Shown here: piece after piece, positions 9,856 to 19,033 of the stretch
Position numbering within the stretch: the stretch's first letter is position 1
Layout: the number at the start of each line of letters is the position of its first letter
From: Lachnospiraceae bacterium
GTDB taxonomy: Bacteria; Bacillota; Clostridia; Lachnospirales; Lachnospiraceae
Assembly (NCBI GenBank): GCA_017936885.1
Contig: JAGBEO010000011.1
Coordinates: 186,001-250,000, forward strand
Length of the DNA stretch: 64,000 nucleotides
Direction: 5' to 3'
Notes under the pieces: generated by a model
Seen by the model: only the letters and a program-made list of their open reading frames with translations
Told to the model about the DNA's origin: nothing
The model's database searches: none
Translations under genes and position numbers: made by a program

Positions 9856-9928
9856 CTTGATTATGATATTAATTTGAAGTGCTAGCTTGTATACATTTGG
9901 TAACAGGGAAAGCAAACGGAGGCATGGA

Positions 9929-10924
9929 ATGAATCCATTAGATGTAAATAAAACGTATTTGATTACGGGCGGAGCCGGATTTATAGGATTTCATCTGTCC
10001 AAAAGCCTGTTGGAAAAGGGTGCTAAAGTCATTGGTTTCGATAATATGAATGATTATTATGAGGTGAGCCTGAAGGAAGACCGTCTGGCAATTTTGGAGC
10101 AGTTTGATAATTATACCTTTATTAAAGGCGACTTGGCAGACAACGCCACAGTGATTAGCGTATTTCAAGAATATTGTCCTCAAATTGTAGTTAACTTGGG
10201 CGCTCAGGCGGGAGTAAGATACAGCATTGATAATCCTGAGGCATATATGCAGTCTAACATGATGGGCTTTTTCTATATTTTACAGGCATGTCGTTATTTT
10301 CCGGTGGAGCATTTGGTATATGCATCTTCCAGCTCTGTCTATGGAGGAAACGAAAAAGTTCCCTTTTCCACAGAGGATAAGGTAGATGAACCGGTGAGCC
10401 TCTACGCTGCCACAAAGAAATCCAATGAGCTTATGGCACATGCGTACAGCAAGCTTTATTCTATTCCGGTAACTGGATTAAGGTTTTTTACTGTGTATGG
10501 TCCTTTCGGAAGACCGGACATGGCATATTACAAGTTTACGAAGAAGATTATGGCAAATGAGCCAATACAGATATATAATAACGGAGATATGTATCGGGAT
10601 TTTACTTATATAGATGATATTGTGCGCGGGATTGAAAATATCCTGTGTAATCCGCCCGGGAAAAATGAAAAAGGGGCGGCTTATAAGCTGTACAATATCG
10701 GCAATAATAAGCCGGAGAAACTGATGGTATTTATTGAGATATTGGAGAAATGTCTTGGCAGGACGGCGGTGAAGGAATATTTGCCTATGCAGCCGGGAGA
10801 TGTATACCAGACATATGCGGATGTAAGTGAGCTTATGAAGGATTATGATTTTAAGCCGGACACTTCCATTGAAGAAGGACTCACAAAATTTGTTGAGTGG
10901 TATCGTGAATATTATAAAGAGTGA
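9929..10924 (+). CDS. NAD-dependent epimerase, probable UDP-glucuronate 4-epimerase
   Basis: An extended short-chain dehydrogenase/epimerase of 331 aa. It shows the NAD motif TGGAGFIGFHLSKSL, then FDNMNDYYEVSLKEDRL, a stretch typical of UDP-glucuronate 4-epimerases (LpsL/CapI type). The catalytic YAATK lies in EPVSLYAATKKSNE, and the substrate-loop region is LRFFTVYGPFGRPDMA. The ATG at 9929 has AACGGAGG just upstream and fits the family N-terminus; the frame opens 14 codons earlier but without a ribosome site. It directly follows ugd, whose product is its likely substrate. Substrate identity rests on these motifs and on context; another UDP-sugar is possible. Confidence 0.85.
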   Translation: MNPLDVNKTYLITGGAGFIGFHLSKSLLEKGAKVIGFDNMNDYYEVSLKEDRLAILEQFDNYTFIKGDLADNATVISVFQEYCPQIVVNLGAQAGVRYSIDNPEAYMQSNMMGFFYILQACRYFPVEHLVYASSSSVYGGNEKVPFSTEDKVDEPVSLYAATKKSNELMAHAYSKLYSIPVTGLRFFTVYGPFGRPDMAYYKFTKKIMANEPIQIYNNGDMYRDFTYIDDIVRGIENILCNPPGKNEKGAAYKLYNIGNNKPEKLMVFIEILEKCLGRTAVKEYLPMQPGDVYQTYADVSELMKDYDFKPDTSIEEGLTKFVEWYREYYKE

Positions 10925-10977
10925 TACCACAGAAAAGAAATAGTAGAAAACAGATACGGTAGAAAAGGACAGAGTAG

Positions 10978-12000
10978 ATGGAAAATAGTGCAAAAATACA
11001 GGAAAATATAAGAGAGGATGCAACAAATCGGAAGATTCCGGTCTTATATTTGGTGGTACCGTGCTATAACGAGGAAGAGGTCGTAGAAAAATCGGCGCAG
11101 GTCATGGGTGATAAGATCAAACGTCTGGAGCAGGAAGGAAAGATTGCGGCGGGCAGCAAGATTATGTTTGTCAATGATGGCAGCCGGGACAATACACTTC
11201 GTCTTCTTCATGGAATTGCGGCTAAAGATGCTATGTTTTCAGTGGTAAGCCTATCGGGAAATTACGGGCACCAGAGTGCTATTTTAGCGGGAATGATGAT
11301 GGCGAGAAAGTATGCGGATGCAGTCGTTACCATTGATGCCGATTTGCAGCAGGACATAGAAGCGCTTGATAAGTTTCTGGCAAGTTATATGGCAGGAAGC
11401 GAGGTTGTCTATGGAGTGCGCAACGACAGGCATTCAGACGGGACTTTTAAAAAGGGAACGGCAACGGCTTATTATAAACTGATGCATCTATTAGGGAGTA
11501 AGGTCATTGCGAATCATGCTGATTACCGGTTGATGTCCAGAAAAGCATTGGATGCGCTGGCAGAATATAAAGAAACGAATCTTTTTCTTCGGGGACTGAT
11601 CCCCACAATGGGATTTCCTTCGGATGTGGTATATTTTGATGTAAAAGCGAGAGAAGCAGGTCATTCCAAGTACACGTTAAGTAAGATGATGACGCTTGCA
11701 CTTGACGGAATTACTTCCATGAGCGTCAGACCGCTTAGAATGATTGCTGTTTTGGGATTTATCTTTTTCTTGTTTTTTGCGGTAGTGGGCGTTACGGTTA
11801 TTGTGGACTGGGTACAGGGCAACAATGTACCCGGATATACGACGACGCTTCTGGTATCCCTGCTGACAGGCGGTGTAACATTAGTATCTCTTGGCATTAT
11901 CGGTGAATATGTGGGTAAGATTTATATGGAGACGAAGCATAGACCGAGGTATATTATTGATACCTTTGTGTGGAAAGAGGAAAACCCAGAGGAGAAATAG
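10978..12000 (+). CDS. GtrB-like polyprenyl-phosphate glycosyltransferase (GT2, two C-terminal membrane helices)
   Basis: A membrane-anchored GT2 enzyme loading a sugar from a nucleotide donor onto undecaprenyl phosphate at the inner face. The catalytic domain has LYLVVPCYNEEEVVEKS, FVNDGSRDNT, GNYGHQSAILAGM and the metal site DADLQQD. The C-terminus has two membrane helices (about 250-275 and 285-310) and a basic tail with KHRPRYI, as in GtrB/DPM1 proteins. GGA lies 9 bases before the ATG. The next two genes, a large membrane protein starting 3 bases after this stop codon and a YdjC-type deacetylase, form an obvious set with it. The sugar could be an N-acetylhexosamine if the deacetylase acts on its product (inference). 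Confidence 0.9.
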   Translation: MENSAKIQENIREDATNRKIPVLYLVVPCYNEEEVVEKSAQVMGDKIKRLEQEGKIAAGSKIMFVNDGSRDNTLRLLHGIAAKDAMFSVVSLSGNYGHQSAILAGMMMARKYADAVVTIDADLQQDIEALDKFLASYMAGSEVVYGVRNDRHSDGTFKKGTATAYYKLMHLLGSKVIANHADYRLMSRKALDALAEYKETNLFLRGLIPTMGFPSDVVYFDVKAREAGHSKYTLSKMMTLALDGITSMSVRPLRMIAVLGFIFFLFFAVVGVTVIVDWVQGNNVPGYTTTLLVSLLTGGVTLVSLGIIGEYVGKIYMETKHRPRYIIDTFVWKEENPEEK

Positions 12001-12002
12001 TT

Positions 12003-13703
12003 ATGCTTATGGTGTTTTTTAGCTGGCTTGTAATTGGCGGGGCAGCTTATATCTTTGGGAAGGCAATAGTAGACAGGATCTATCAACAGGATATACAGAC
12101 AATGGGAAAACTGGACATATACATTGTGACAGGAATTGTATTTCTGAATGTATATGCGCAGTTTTTCAGTCTTTTTTATAAAGTGGCAGGAATTGCATGT
12201 GTGATTCTCGGTATCGCTGGAATTGGTATTGTGCTTCTGTACGTGATGCGGTATGTGACCGGAAGAAAGCGCCTGATGATGAACAGAAAAATGGTATGTG
12301 GCTGGCTTGCCATACACCGATGGAAGATAATTGTGATGATTCTGTGCCTGTTTGTCACCTTGGTGTGGACGACGCGCCAGCCATGGCATTATGACACCGG
12401 TTTATATCATGCACAGGCAATTCGGTGGATTGAGGAGTATGGTGTTGTTCCGGGGTTAGGCAATCTGCAGATGCGGCTTGCCTATAATAGTGCCTTTATG
12501 AGCCTTCAGGCATTGTTCAGTCTGGAATGGCTTTTGGGACAGTCTATGCATTCTCTGAATGGATTTTTCTGTTTCATAGGGCTTACATGGGCTTTGATAA
12601 CAATCAAGGGTAAGGGTGAGGGCTCATGGCAGACCTCGGATTTACTGAAGGTGGCCATGATTATCTATATTGTTACAGTGAGGAATTATATCTCGTCCTG
12701 CGGAACGGATATCTTGTCCATGCTGTTACTGCTCTATGTCAGTATTAAGTGGTGCGAATTGGCAGAAAAACAAACGGAATCCATTAACCCATGGTGCTTC
12801 TGCTGTCTGATTGCGGTATATGCTGTGACGGTAAAGTTGTCGACGGCAGTGATCGTTCTTTTGGTTATATATCCGGCATACTTGCTGATAAAGGGAAAAG
12901 CGTATAAGAGAATCATAGGATATCTGTTGACAGGTATTGCTATTGTACTTCCTTTTCTGATTCGTAATGTTATCATATCAGGCTATCTGATTTATCCTTA
13001 TTCCGGGCTTGATTTATTTAATGTGGACTGGAAGATGAATGAGGGAATTTTGGAGATGGACAAACAGGACATTACGATGTTTGGAAGAGGTATCACAAAT
13101 CCCAATGAGTATGATAAAACACTCGGCGAGTGGCTGCCGCAGTGGTTTGGAGCAAAGGAATGGAATGAAAAAGCAATCATTTTTTTCGGTGTTTTGGCGG
13201 CGGTGGTTGTGTGCTATAAGCTATTTGTGTATTTACACCGCAGGAACTTTGAAAAGACGACTTTTATGGTTGTCAGTATCGGTGGTTTGTTGTTTTGGAT
13301 GATATCAGCACCACTTATGCGGTATGGTGAGGTCTACTTTTTTGTTTTGATTGCTACTGCATTAGGGGAATGGCAGTATAAAAGTAGAGAGAAGCTGTTG
13401 GGAACTCTGGCGCTTGTACTTCTGATACCGTTTTTGGGAATGTATGTGGGAAAAGTAAAGGATTTGAACAAGCTGGAGTCCAAGTATTGGGTAAAACAGC
13501 CTGATTATATTGCATGGCAGGCATCGCAGTATGATGTAGACGGGCAGTATATTTGGCTTCCGGATGAAGGGGATCAGGTGGGGTATTTTGCTTTTCCTAA
13601 TACCTCCTCTGAGAGACAACTAAAAACACTTGCGTTGCGTGGCAGTTCTTTGAAGGAAGGCTTCCGGCATACGGAGAAAAGAGAACTTCGTAAGGCAGAG
13701 TAG
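12003..13703 (+). CDS. Polytopic membrane protein, resembles the LIC_10190/DUF8201 family
   Basis: A 566-aa integral membrane protein with roughly a dozen hydrophobic segments and a soluble C-terminal tail. The first outer loop carries TRQPWHYDTGLYHAQ and WIEEYGVVPGLGN, which I recognise from LIC_10190-type polysaccharide-locus membrane proteins; that identification is from memory. The acidic residue in YDTGLYH is placed as in GT-C transferases. It probably transfers a polyprenyl-linked sugar, or acts as a polymerase, on the outer face. The ATG at 12003 has AGAGGAG 8 bases upstream and follows the GtrB-like stop codon by two bases, so translation is coupled. The frame runs 11 codons further upstream without a good start. 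Confidence 0.75.
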   Translation: MLMVFFSWLVIGGAAYIFGKAIVDRIYQQDIQTMGKLDIYIVTGIVFLNVYAQFFSLFYKVAGIACVILGIAGIGIVLLYVMRYVTGRKRLMMNRKMVCGWLAIHRWKIIVMILCLFVTLVWTTRQPWHYDTGLYHAQAIRWIEEYGVVPGLGNLQMRLAYNSAFMSLQALFSLEWLLGQSMHSLNGFFCFIGLTWALITIKGKGEGSWQTSDLLKVAMIIYIVTVRNYISSCGTDILSMLLLLYVSIKWCELAEKQTESINPWCFCCLIAVYAVTVKLSTAVIVLLVIYPAYLLIKGKAYKRIIGYLLTGIAIVLPFLIRNVIISGYLIYPYSGLDLFNVDWKMNEGILEMDKQDITMFGRGITNPNEYDKTLGEWLPQWFGAKEWNEKAIIFFGVLAAVVVCYKLFVYLHRRNFEKTTFMVVSIGGLLFWMISAPLMRYGEVYFFVLIATALGEWQYKSREKLLGTLALVLLIPFLGMYVGKVKDLNKLESKYWVKQPDYIAWQASQYDVDGQYIWLPDEGDQVGYFAFPNTSSERQLKTLALRGSSLKEGFRHTEKRELRKAE

Positions 13704-13750
13704 ACAAGTTTGAAAGGAGCCTCCGGTTGCTGTAAAAATTGAGGAGAAAA

Positions 13751-14689
13751 ATGGAAAATATGGGTATGGTTAAAATAGATATTCATGCAGATGATTATGC
13801 ACTAACGGTTAATACCTCCAGGGATATGCTGGATTGTATGAAGGCCGGTAAATTGAATAGTATCAGTATTGTGCCGAACATGAGTTGTTTTGAACAGTGT
13901 ATGAATATGTTGTATGAGGAGATACCGAAGCTTCCGTTTCTTCCGCTAATGTCAGTACATCTTGATTTCGTGGAGGGGCGCAGTCTGGCAGGACGGGAGG
14001 AGGTTCCGCTTCTTATAGGAGAAGACAGCGACCTGATGGGGCTTTCATGGGGGGGATTGTTTCAACTATCTTATTTGCCGTGGAAGCGGCAAGAGGCTAA
14101 GAGGCAGATCAAGAAGGAAATTGAGGCGCAGATTGAGCGGGTTGAGGCAGCAGTACGGGTTTGTATGGAGATTGCAGACAAGCATCAGATACCCTGCAGA
14201 CAGAAAGGGATTAGAGTGGACAGCCATCAACACGCCCATATGATACCGGTTGTATGGGAGGCTCTGACGGAGGTGCTGGAACAGGAAAATTATAAGGTAG
14301 AATATATCAGAAACTCCAAGGAAGTATTAGGGGTGTTTCTTTCGGAGAAATCTTTGTGGAAAACGTATCGTCCTATTAATTTTGTGAAGAACAGACTTCT
14401 GGCGGTTTATTCCCACCGGGTAGATGGTTATATGAAAACACACGGTATGCAGCAGATGTATTTGTGGGGATTGATTATGAGCGGACATATGGATTACGGA
14501 CGAATACAGAAACTGTATGGAGCTATGCGGGACAAGGCGCAACGTGATAATAGAGTGTTGGAGATATTATTTCATCCGGGCATTACCCTGCCTGAGGAAG
14601 TGACGGAAGAGATTGCAAAGGAAGCTGTGGAGACATTCTATCTTCTGGAAGACAGACATGTAGAGAAAGAGGCTGTTATAAAGTTGTAG
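13751..14689 (+). CDS. YdjC/ChbG/HpnK family carbohydrate deacetylase
   Basis: A metal-dependent N-deacetylase of the YdjC family, 312 aa, with no signal peptide. The metal Asp pair lies in IDIHADDYALT, the metal histidines in VDSHQHAHMIP, and the late conserved motif is EILFHPG. Known members remove acetyl from N-acetyl sugars. Examples are ChbG on chitooligosaccharides and NaxD on undecaprenyl-phosphate-GalNAc in Francisella. Position directly behind a GtrB-like enzyme and a GT-C-like membrane protein makes a NaxD-like role on a lipid-linked amino sugar attractive (inference). GAGGAG sits just before the ATG at 13751. The gene ends at a hairpin shared with the convergent gene. Confidence 0.85.
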   Translation: MENMGMVKIDIHADDYALTVNTSRDMLDCMKAGKLNSISIVPNMSCFEQCMNMLYEEIPKLPFLPLMSVHLDFVEGRSLAGREEVPLLIGEDSDLMGLSWGGLFQLSYLPWKRQEAKRQIKKEIEAQIERVEAAVRVCMEIADKHQIPCRQKGIRVDSHQHAHMIPVVWEALTEVLEQENYKVEYIRNSKEVLGVFLSEKSLWKTYRPINFVKNRLLAVYSHRVDGYMKTHGMQQMYLWGLIMSGHMDYGRIQKLYGAMRDKAQRDNRVLEILFHPGITLPEEVTEEIAKEAVETFYLLEDRHVEKEAVIKL

Positions 14690-14695
14690 CCTGAT

Positions 14696-14724
14696 AAAGG
14701 CGGTACTAATCCAGTACCGCTTTT
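14696..14724. terminator. Bidirectional hairpin terminator between convergent genes
   Basis: A 12-base stem (one G-T pair) with loop AATCC is followed by TTTTAATT on the plus strand. It ends the deacetylase unit and overlaps the stop codon of the SGNH gene on the other strand. Confidence 0.65.
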
Positions 14725-15668
14725 AATTCGTCTACTTCGTCTCTGAGAATATCCATGAAATATGCCGCACCCTCTTCGTTCAGATGGTCAGAATCCGAGA
14801 AGTAATCCAGATTGCCGCGAAATCTTTCGTCATAAGAATAATCATAATAACTGACATATGTGTCAGTTGCAATTCCGGTTACTGTTTTCTCAAATTCCTG
14901 CAAGAATTCATCGGACACCAGATCCCGGTAATATTTGGAAAATGGTGTGGTAATCAGAACCGGCGTAATTTCGTGTGCTTTACAATAGTCGATAATTGCA
15001 TACAGTTCTTCGATTCGTTCCGGCAGGAAATATTCGTCTTTGTTATCAAAATGTCTGCTGTAACGTTCCTGCGCTCTTCTGGCAAATTCCTCCGCATCAA
15101 TCCCATCGTCGGCGGCATGAGCTGTCAATGATAATTTTAGATCGGGCATCAGGTCGATGATATCCTCCCCTGCTGAAAGAATCGGCATTTTATGTGTAAC
15201 TAAATCAATGTATGGATCATAATCCGGTATGTATTCCGGCGGCAGGAAATGATAGTAACGGATACTCATAGCCTGCTTCTCAGTATCATTTATTACTTCG
15301 TTGTTAAAAGAAAAGTAGGAAACAGGAATAAACAGAACACTGTCCTCTGCCATATATTGTCCGTATGCCTGAAGAATGGCATAGTCGTAGTTATAAGTCT
15401 GACTTGTGTTTGCAAAGTTAAAGCAGTTATAACCTTTTTTCAGTATATCATCATAGACGAAATCATAGGCACCATGGGAACTTCCCAGATTACCTACATG
15501 GATTTCCCAGTACTCTCTTCCCAACATATCAAATTTTATAACATCCGCGTATTTCTGCTCATCTATTTTCAGATAAGGCTTGTTCAGACAGTATAGGATA
15601 AGTACTGCTGCTGCCGGAATCAGGATACATTTCAGTACAAATTTTATTATATCGATTCTTTTTCTCAT
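14706..15668 (-). CDS. SGNH-fold membrane-anchored protein, probable partner of MBOAT acyltransferase
   Basis: A protein of about 320 aa with one N-terminal membrane helix (residues 7-25) and an outer SGNH/AlgX/DltD-like domain. The candidate nucleophile Ser lies in GNLGSSHGAYDF and the Asp/His pair in DSDHLNEEGA near the C-terminus, so a catalytic triad is plausible. Such proteins pass an acyl group from a membrane MBOAT protein to an extracellular glycan. It lies 84 bases behind the MBOAT gene on the same strand, matching PatA/PatB-like pairs. The frame starts at a TTG (15692), but the first ATG at 15668 fits better with GAGAAAGG 12 bases before it. Acyl-transfer function is inferred from family and context. 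Confidence 0.75.
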   Translation of the reverse strand: MRKRIDIIKFVLKCILIPAAAVLILYCLNKPYLKIDEQKYADVIKFDMLGREYWEIHVGNLGSSHGAYDFVYDDILKKGYNCFNFANTSQTYNYDYAILQAYGQYMAEDSVLFIPVSYFSFNNEVINDTEKQAMSIRYYHFLPPEYIPDYDPYIDLVTHKMPILSAGEDIIDLMPDLKLSLTAHAADDGIDAEEFARRAQERYSRHFDNKDEYFLPERIEELYAIIDYCKAHEITPVLITTPFSKYYRDLVSDEFLQEFEKTVTGIATDTYVSYYDYSYDERFRGNLDYFSDSDHLNEEGAAYFMDILRDEVDELKAVLD

Positions 15669-15752
15669 AATCGTGTCATACCTTTCTCTCAACCTTTATA
15701 TCAGAGCAGTGGGCTGCGTCTTTGATGCGTACACTGATGATAATCGGATATA

Positions 15753-17216
15753 TTAGAACTGGAAGTATATAAATTCCGTTGCCACGCCTTTGGGTGCAAA
15801 CAAGGCAATCGTGGCAAGCAACAGGATATATACCGGCCAGCGCACAAAACATTTCTGTTTTGAAAAGGTTGCAATAACATCACATTTTAATGCTGCATAA
15901 TCATAGACGCCAAGCAGCACAACGGATAAAGTCATGCCGATAGCAGCAATCGGAGACAGTTCCAGACAGACAACCGCAGTCTGCAGGTAGTTAAGCGGAC
16001 GGGAGGCATCCCAGAAGAGACGGGAAATGACCCATACTGCATCCGATAAGGTATTTGCCCGGAAGAAAATCCATGTAAAGCACAGCAGTATAAAGGTAAG
16101 GGGCAACTGCCACCAATGCCTGCGTTTCTGGAACCGTTCCGAACGGTTTGCTGTTTTAACATCTTTGGTACGGGGATAAAGGAATGTCTCTATGATCTGT
16201 AACAGTCCATGGAGACCGCCCCACATAAGATAGGTCATGCTGCTGCCGTGCCAGAAGCCGCTGACAAGAAAAGTAATCATCAGATTCAGACAGTGACGCC
16301 ATTTACTGACTCTGTTGCCGCCCAGCGGAATATACACGTAGTCGCGGAACCATGTGGACAGGGAAATATGCCATCTGCTCCAAAATTCTTTTATGGAGAA
16401 AGAAAAGTAGGGGCTTTTAAAATTGGCCATCAAATCAATGCCGAACAGCTTGGCACAGCCGATAGCGATATCGGAGTAGCCGGAAAAGTCACAGTATATT
16501 TCGATGGCAAACATGATCGTGACTACGATGAAAGCAAGTCCAACGTAGCTGTGTACATTGTTATACAGTCTGTCCACAGTCTGTGCAAAGACATCTGCAA
16601 TGACTAATTTTTTGAAGTATCCCCATGCCATTAATTTTAAGCCATAGGTTACTTTGTCATATTGGAAAGGATGCTCTTTCTTGTATTGAGGCAGCAGGGA
16701 GTCGGCCCTGCCGATAGGTCCTGCCAGAAGCTGCGGGAAGAAAGAAACAAACAGTGCATAGTAACCGAAATGTTTCTCGGCAGAAATCTTGCCCCGATAG
16801 ACATCAATCAGATAGCCCATGGACTGGAAGAAATAAAAGGAGATTCCAGCCGGAAGCAGAATCCGCAGTGTAATGGGTTGCATGGATAATCGTCTGGTGT
16901 CAATTAGGCTGTTAAGTTGATTGATTACGGGGCTTCCCAATTTATAGATAAGAAGGATCAGCACCAAGGGCAGAATGCCACTCAGAAGGCAATACTTTTT
17001 CTGTTGGGCGGAATCTGCCTTTTCGATCTTAAGTGCCAGTGTATAAGTCAGTACGGTAGTTGCAAAGAGCAGGATACCGTAGCCGATATGCAGATTCATG
17101 TAGAATACATAACTGGCAAGCAGTAGAAAACTCCACCTGTATTTATTTGGAACAAGATAATACAGGATAAATACGGCGATAATAAATATGCCGAACGTTA
17201 TAGAATTAAAAAGCAT
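15753..17216 (-). CDS. MBOAT family O-acyltransferase (AlgI/DltB type)
   Basis: A 487-aa polytopic membrane protein that moves acyl groups across the membrane for O-acylation of surface glycans. It opens with MLFNSITFGIF, the usual AlgI-type start. It carries the conserved EFWSRWHISLSTWFRDY, then YIPLGGNR, and the catalytic His (about residue 323) in SGFWHGSS. All hallmark residues are present. It lies between the GtrII-like gene upstream and the SGNH partner downstream, all on the minus strand, so the three probably form one operon. The acyl group (acetyl, D-alanyl or other) cannot be read from the sequence. Confidence 0.92.
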   Translation of the reverse strand: MLFNSITFGIFIIAVFILYYLVPNKYRWSFLLLASYVFYMNLHIGYGILLFATTVLTYTLALKIEKADSAQQKKYCLLSGILPLVLILLIYKLGSPVINQLNSLIDTRRLSMQPITLRILLPAGISFYFFQSMGYLIDVYRGKISAEKHFGYYALFVSFFPQLLAGPIGRADSLLPQYKKEHPFQYDKVTYGLKLMAWGYFKKLVIADVFAQTVDRLYNNVHSYVGLAFIVVTIMFAIEIYCDFSGYSDIAIGCAKLFGIDLMANFKSPYFSFSIKEFWSRWHISLSTWFRDYVYIPLGGNRVSKWRHCLNLMITFLVSGFWHGSSMTYLMWGGLHGLLQIIETFLYPRTKDVKTANRSERFQKRRHWWQLPLTFILLCFTWIFFRANTLSDAVWVISRLFWDASRPLNYLQTAVVCLELSPIAAIGMTLSVVLLGVYDYAALKCDVIATFSKQKCFVRWPVYILLLATIALFAPKGVATEFIYFQF

Positions 17217-17245
17217 GATTATTTTCCTCCCAGGAAATCAAGGTA

Positions 17246-18766
17246 TTATTGTTCGACTTCATTAAAATGAATCATAATTTTATCTTGATAGGTATAACAA
17301 GAGTAGATGGTGTTAGAAAATACGGGGTTAGTGTTTTTAATTGCAGTCGCTTCGGATTCGCTTATGCTGCTGAATTCTAAATCGTACTGCATGTAGTGTT
17401 GTAACAAAGCACCTCCAAGATAGGAGGAGTTGGTAATATAAACAGGAATTAACTCAGTAAAAAGAGGATATTTTTCACACAGCATGGAAGTTTCTCTGGA
17501 GCGGAGCATTTTGCCATCCACAGATAAATAGTGATATTGGCTATCGGTGTTGATACTTTCGATATCATGTACGATATTGTAGGTCATATATTCTTCATAC
17601 TGTTTCTGACTCCGGGAGGCATTCCCGTAAGTATAGGAAAAGGTCATGCTAAAGAGCAGACAGGGAATAAGTAGGAGTAGAGTAAGCTTTTCCACACTAC
17701 TTGAAAGAAAATAAACCATAATACCTGCCCATAGTCCAAAACTGCAAAGTACAATTAGCGTGTGAGCACTCATACTGAAATTGGAAGGTGTTAAAACCAG
17801 TAGCGGCAGAATAGAGCCCAACACAATCAATACCGGAAGAACCAGCGTATAAAAAATACCAAAGCCGCTGTATTTGTTATGGGAGTGCCAAATAGTAACG
17901 CCTGCCATTACCATGCCGCTTGCTGTCAGGAAACAAAACAGCAAGATAATGGGAGTGGGAACTCCCTCAAGATATAGATGAATCAGATCAGCAAAATTAT
18001 AAAAATTCTGCATCACAGAGCTCCAAAGTCCGGTATTGCCATGGAAGGAAAACTGATAAGCATTCTGCTGCCAGCCTTCCTCCGTGATATAGTGTCTCAT
18101 AATAACAAAATAGTATAGGAGCGTACTGATTCCAAGTGAAATGACTCTTATCACAAGGCGTATCCAGTCAATTTTGGAAGTAAGTATCATGAAAAACAGC
18201 TCCAGACAGCACAGAGCGATATAGATACCGCAGCAAGGCTGGTAAGTAACCAAAATAATCATGCACATTACAGAGGAAAAGCAAAAGACTTTCCAGGGAG
18301 CAATTCTGTCAGGCAGCACATAAGGTATTATGGCGGCGCATAGTGCAAGAACCATTGTGAAACAATCATACCGATAGGACAGATTGGAAAGAAAAAAAGG
18401 ATTAGCAATTACTAAGAAGCCCATAGATAACAATACCCAGACAGAATGAGCCTGGGGCAGGTTTTGGTGTAAGTACAGAGTCAGGATATAAGCCAGCATC
18501 AGAACAGATAACAATAACGGCAAAGGAGCGATATCGCCGATAGGGGTTCCTCCGCAAAGCCACTTCATAATCTGCTCTGTTAAAGGACGTGCGTCATTAT
18601 TCCAGCCGGTAATCCCGCGCAGACTTCTGGAGAGATCATCCTGATAATAACGGTTTGCCAGAATGATCGGCAGGACATAGAGACCAAACAGTACGACCAG
18701 GGCATAGAAGATATGCTGATAGTTCCGATTCAGTTTCAGCCAGTTTGGCAAGGTTATCTTTTTCAT
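17246..18766 (-). CDS. GtrII-like membrane glucosyltransferase
   Basis: A 506-aa polytopic membrane protein. The first outer loop after the first helix has NRYYQDDLSRSLRGITGWNNDARPL, which I recognise as the start of the glucosyltransferase GtrII family (acceptor-specific phage-type O-antigen glucosyltransferases). GtrII proteins take glucose from polyprenyl-phosphate-glucose on the outer face; DD and ND in this loop are the likely catalytic acids. The C-terminus is a short outer domain. It is the first gene of a minus-strand operon with MBOAT and SGNH genes. A GtrA-type protein and GtrB-like enzymes occur elsewhere in the window and could supply the lipid-linked donor. Confidence 0.7.
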   Translation of the reverse strand: MKKITLPNWLKLNRNYQHIFYALVVLFGLYVLPIILANRYYQDDLSRSLRGITGWNNDARPLTEQIMKWLCGGTPIGDIAPLPLLLSVLMLAYILTLYLHQNLPQAHSVWVLLSMGFLVIANPFFLSNLSYRYDCFTMVLALCAAIIPYVLPDRIAPWKVFCFSSVMCMIILVTYQPCCGIYIALCCLELFFMILTSKIDWIRLVIRVISLGISTLLYYFVIMRHYITEEGWQQNAYQFSFHGNTGLWSSVMQNFYNFADLIHLYLEGVPTPIILLFCFLTASGMVMAGVTIWHSHNKYSGFGIFYTLVLPVLIVLGSILPLLVLTPSNFSMSAHTLIVLCSFGLWAGIMVYFLSSSVEKLTLLLLIPCLLFSMTFSYTYGNASRSQKQYEEYMTYNIVHDIESINTDSQYHYLSVDGKMLRSRETSMLCEKYPLFTELIPVYITNSSYLGGALLQHYMQYDLEFSSISESEATAIKNTNPVFSNTIYSCYTYQDKIMIHFNEVEQ

Positions 18767-18829
18767 TAATTGATATACTCCTCAATAGATATAGTTTTCG
18801 GCAATAAAAATCATTTAATATTTTTATTC

Positions 18830-18858
18830 ATTTTACTTTATTTCAAAGTAATATGCAA
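18830..18858 (-). promoter_or_regulatory. Candidate promoter for the GtrII-MBOAT-SGNH operon
   Basis: On the minus strand TTGCAT (18858-18853), 17 bases and TAAAAT (18835-18830) lie about 65 bases before the gene. The perfect palindrome GCAAATATTTGC (18855-18866) overlaps the -35 box and could be an operator. Confidence 0.45.
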
Positions 18859-18937
18859 ATATTTGCGATTTTTTCTAAGCTTTTCATTAAAAAAACAGGA
18901 ATTTGTGAAAAATGTTTATTTCAGATTCCTTTTATGA

Positions 18938-18943
18938 TAAAAT
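18938..18943 (+). promoter_or_regulatory. Possible extended -10 element upstream of the MBOAT gene
   Basis: TAAAAT preceded by TGA (extended -10 type) lies about 90 bases before the plus-strand MBOAT gene. There is a weak -35 (TTTATT) 17 bases upstream and a second TATAAT at 18964 without a partner. The 267-base divergent intergenic region is strongly AT-rich. Confidence 0.3.
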
Positions 18944-19033
18944 TCTACTAATACAGAAAATCTTATAATAATTAAGACTATTGTATCCGATTTAGGATAA
19001 AGATAAGAAATAGGTTGAAATAGAAATGGATTT

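Noticed and set aside
18964-18969. Perfect TATAAT before the MBOAT gene at 19034
   Set aside because: No -35-like hexamer lies 16-18 bases upstream, and the region is so AT-rich that such hexamers arise by chance.
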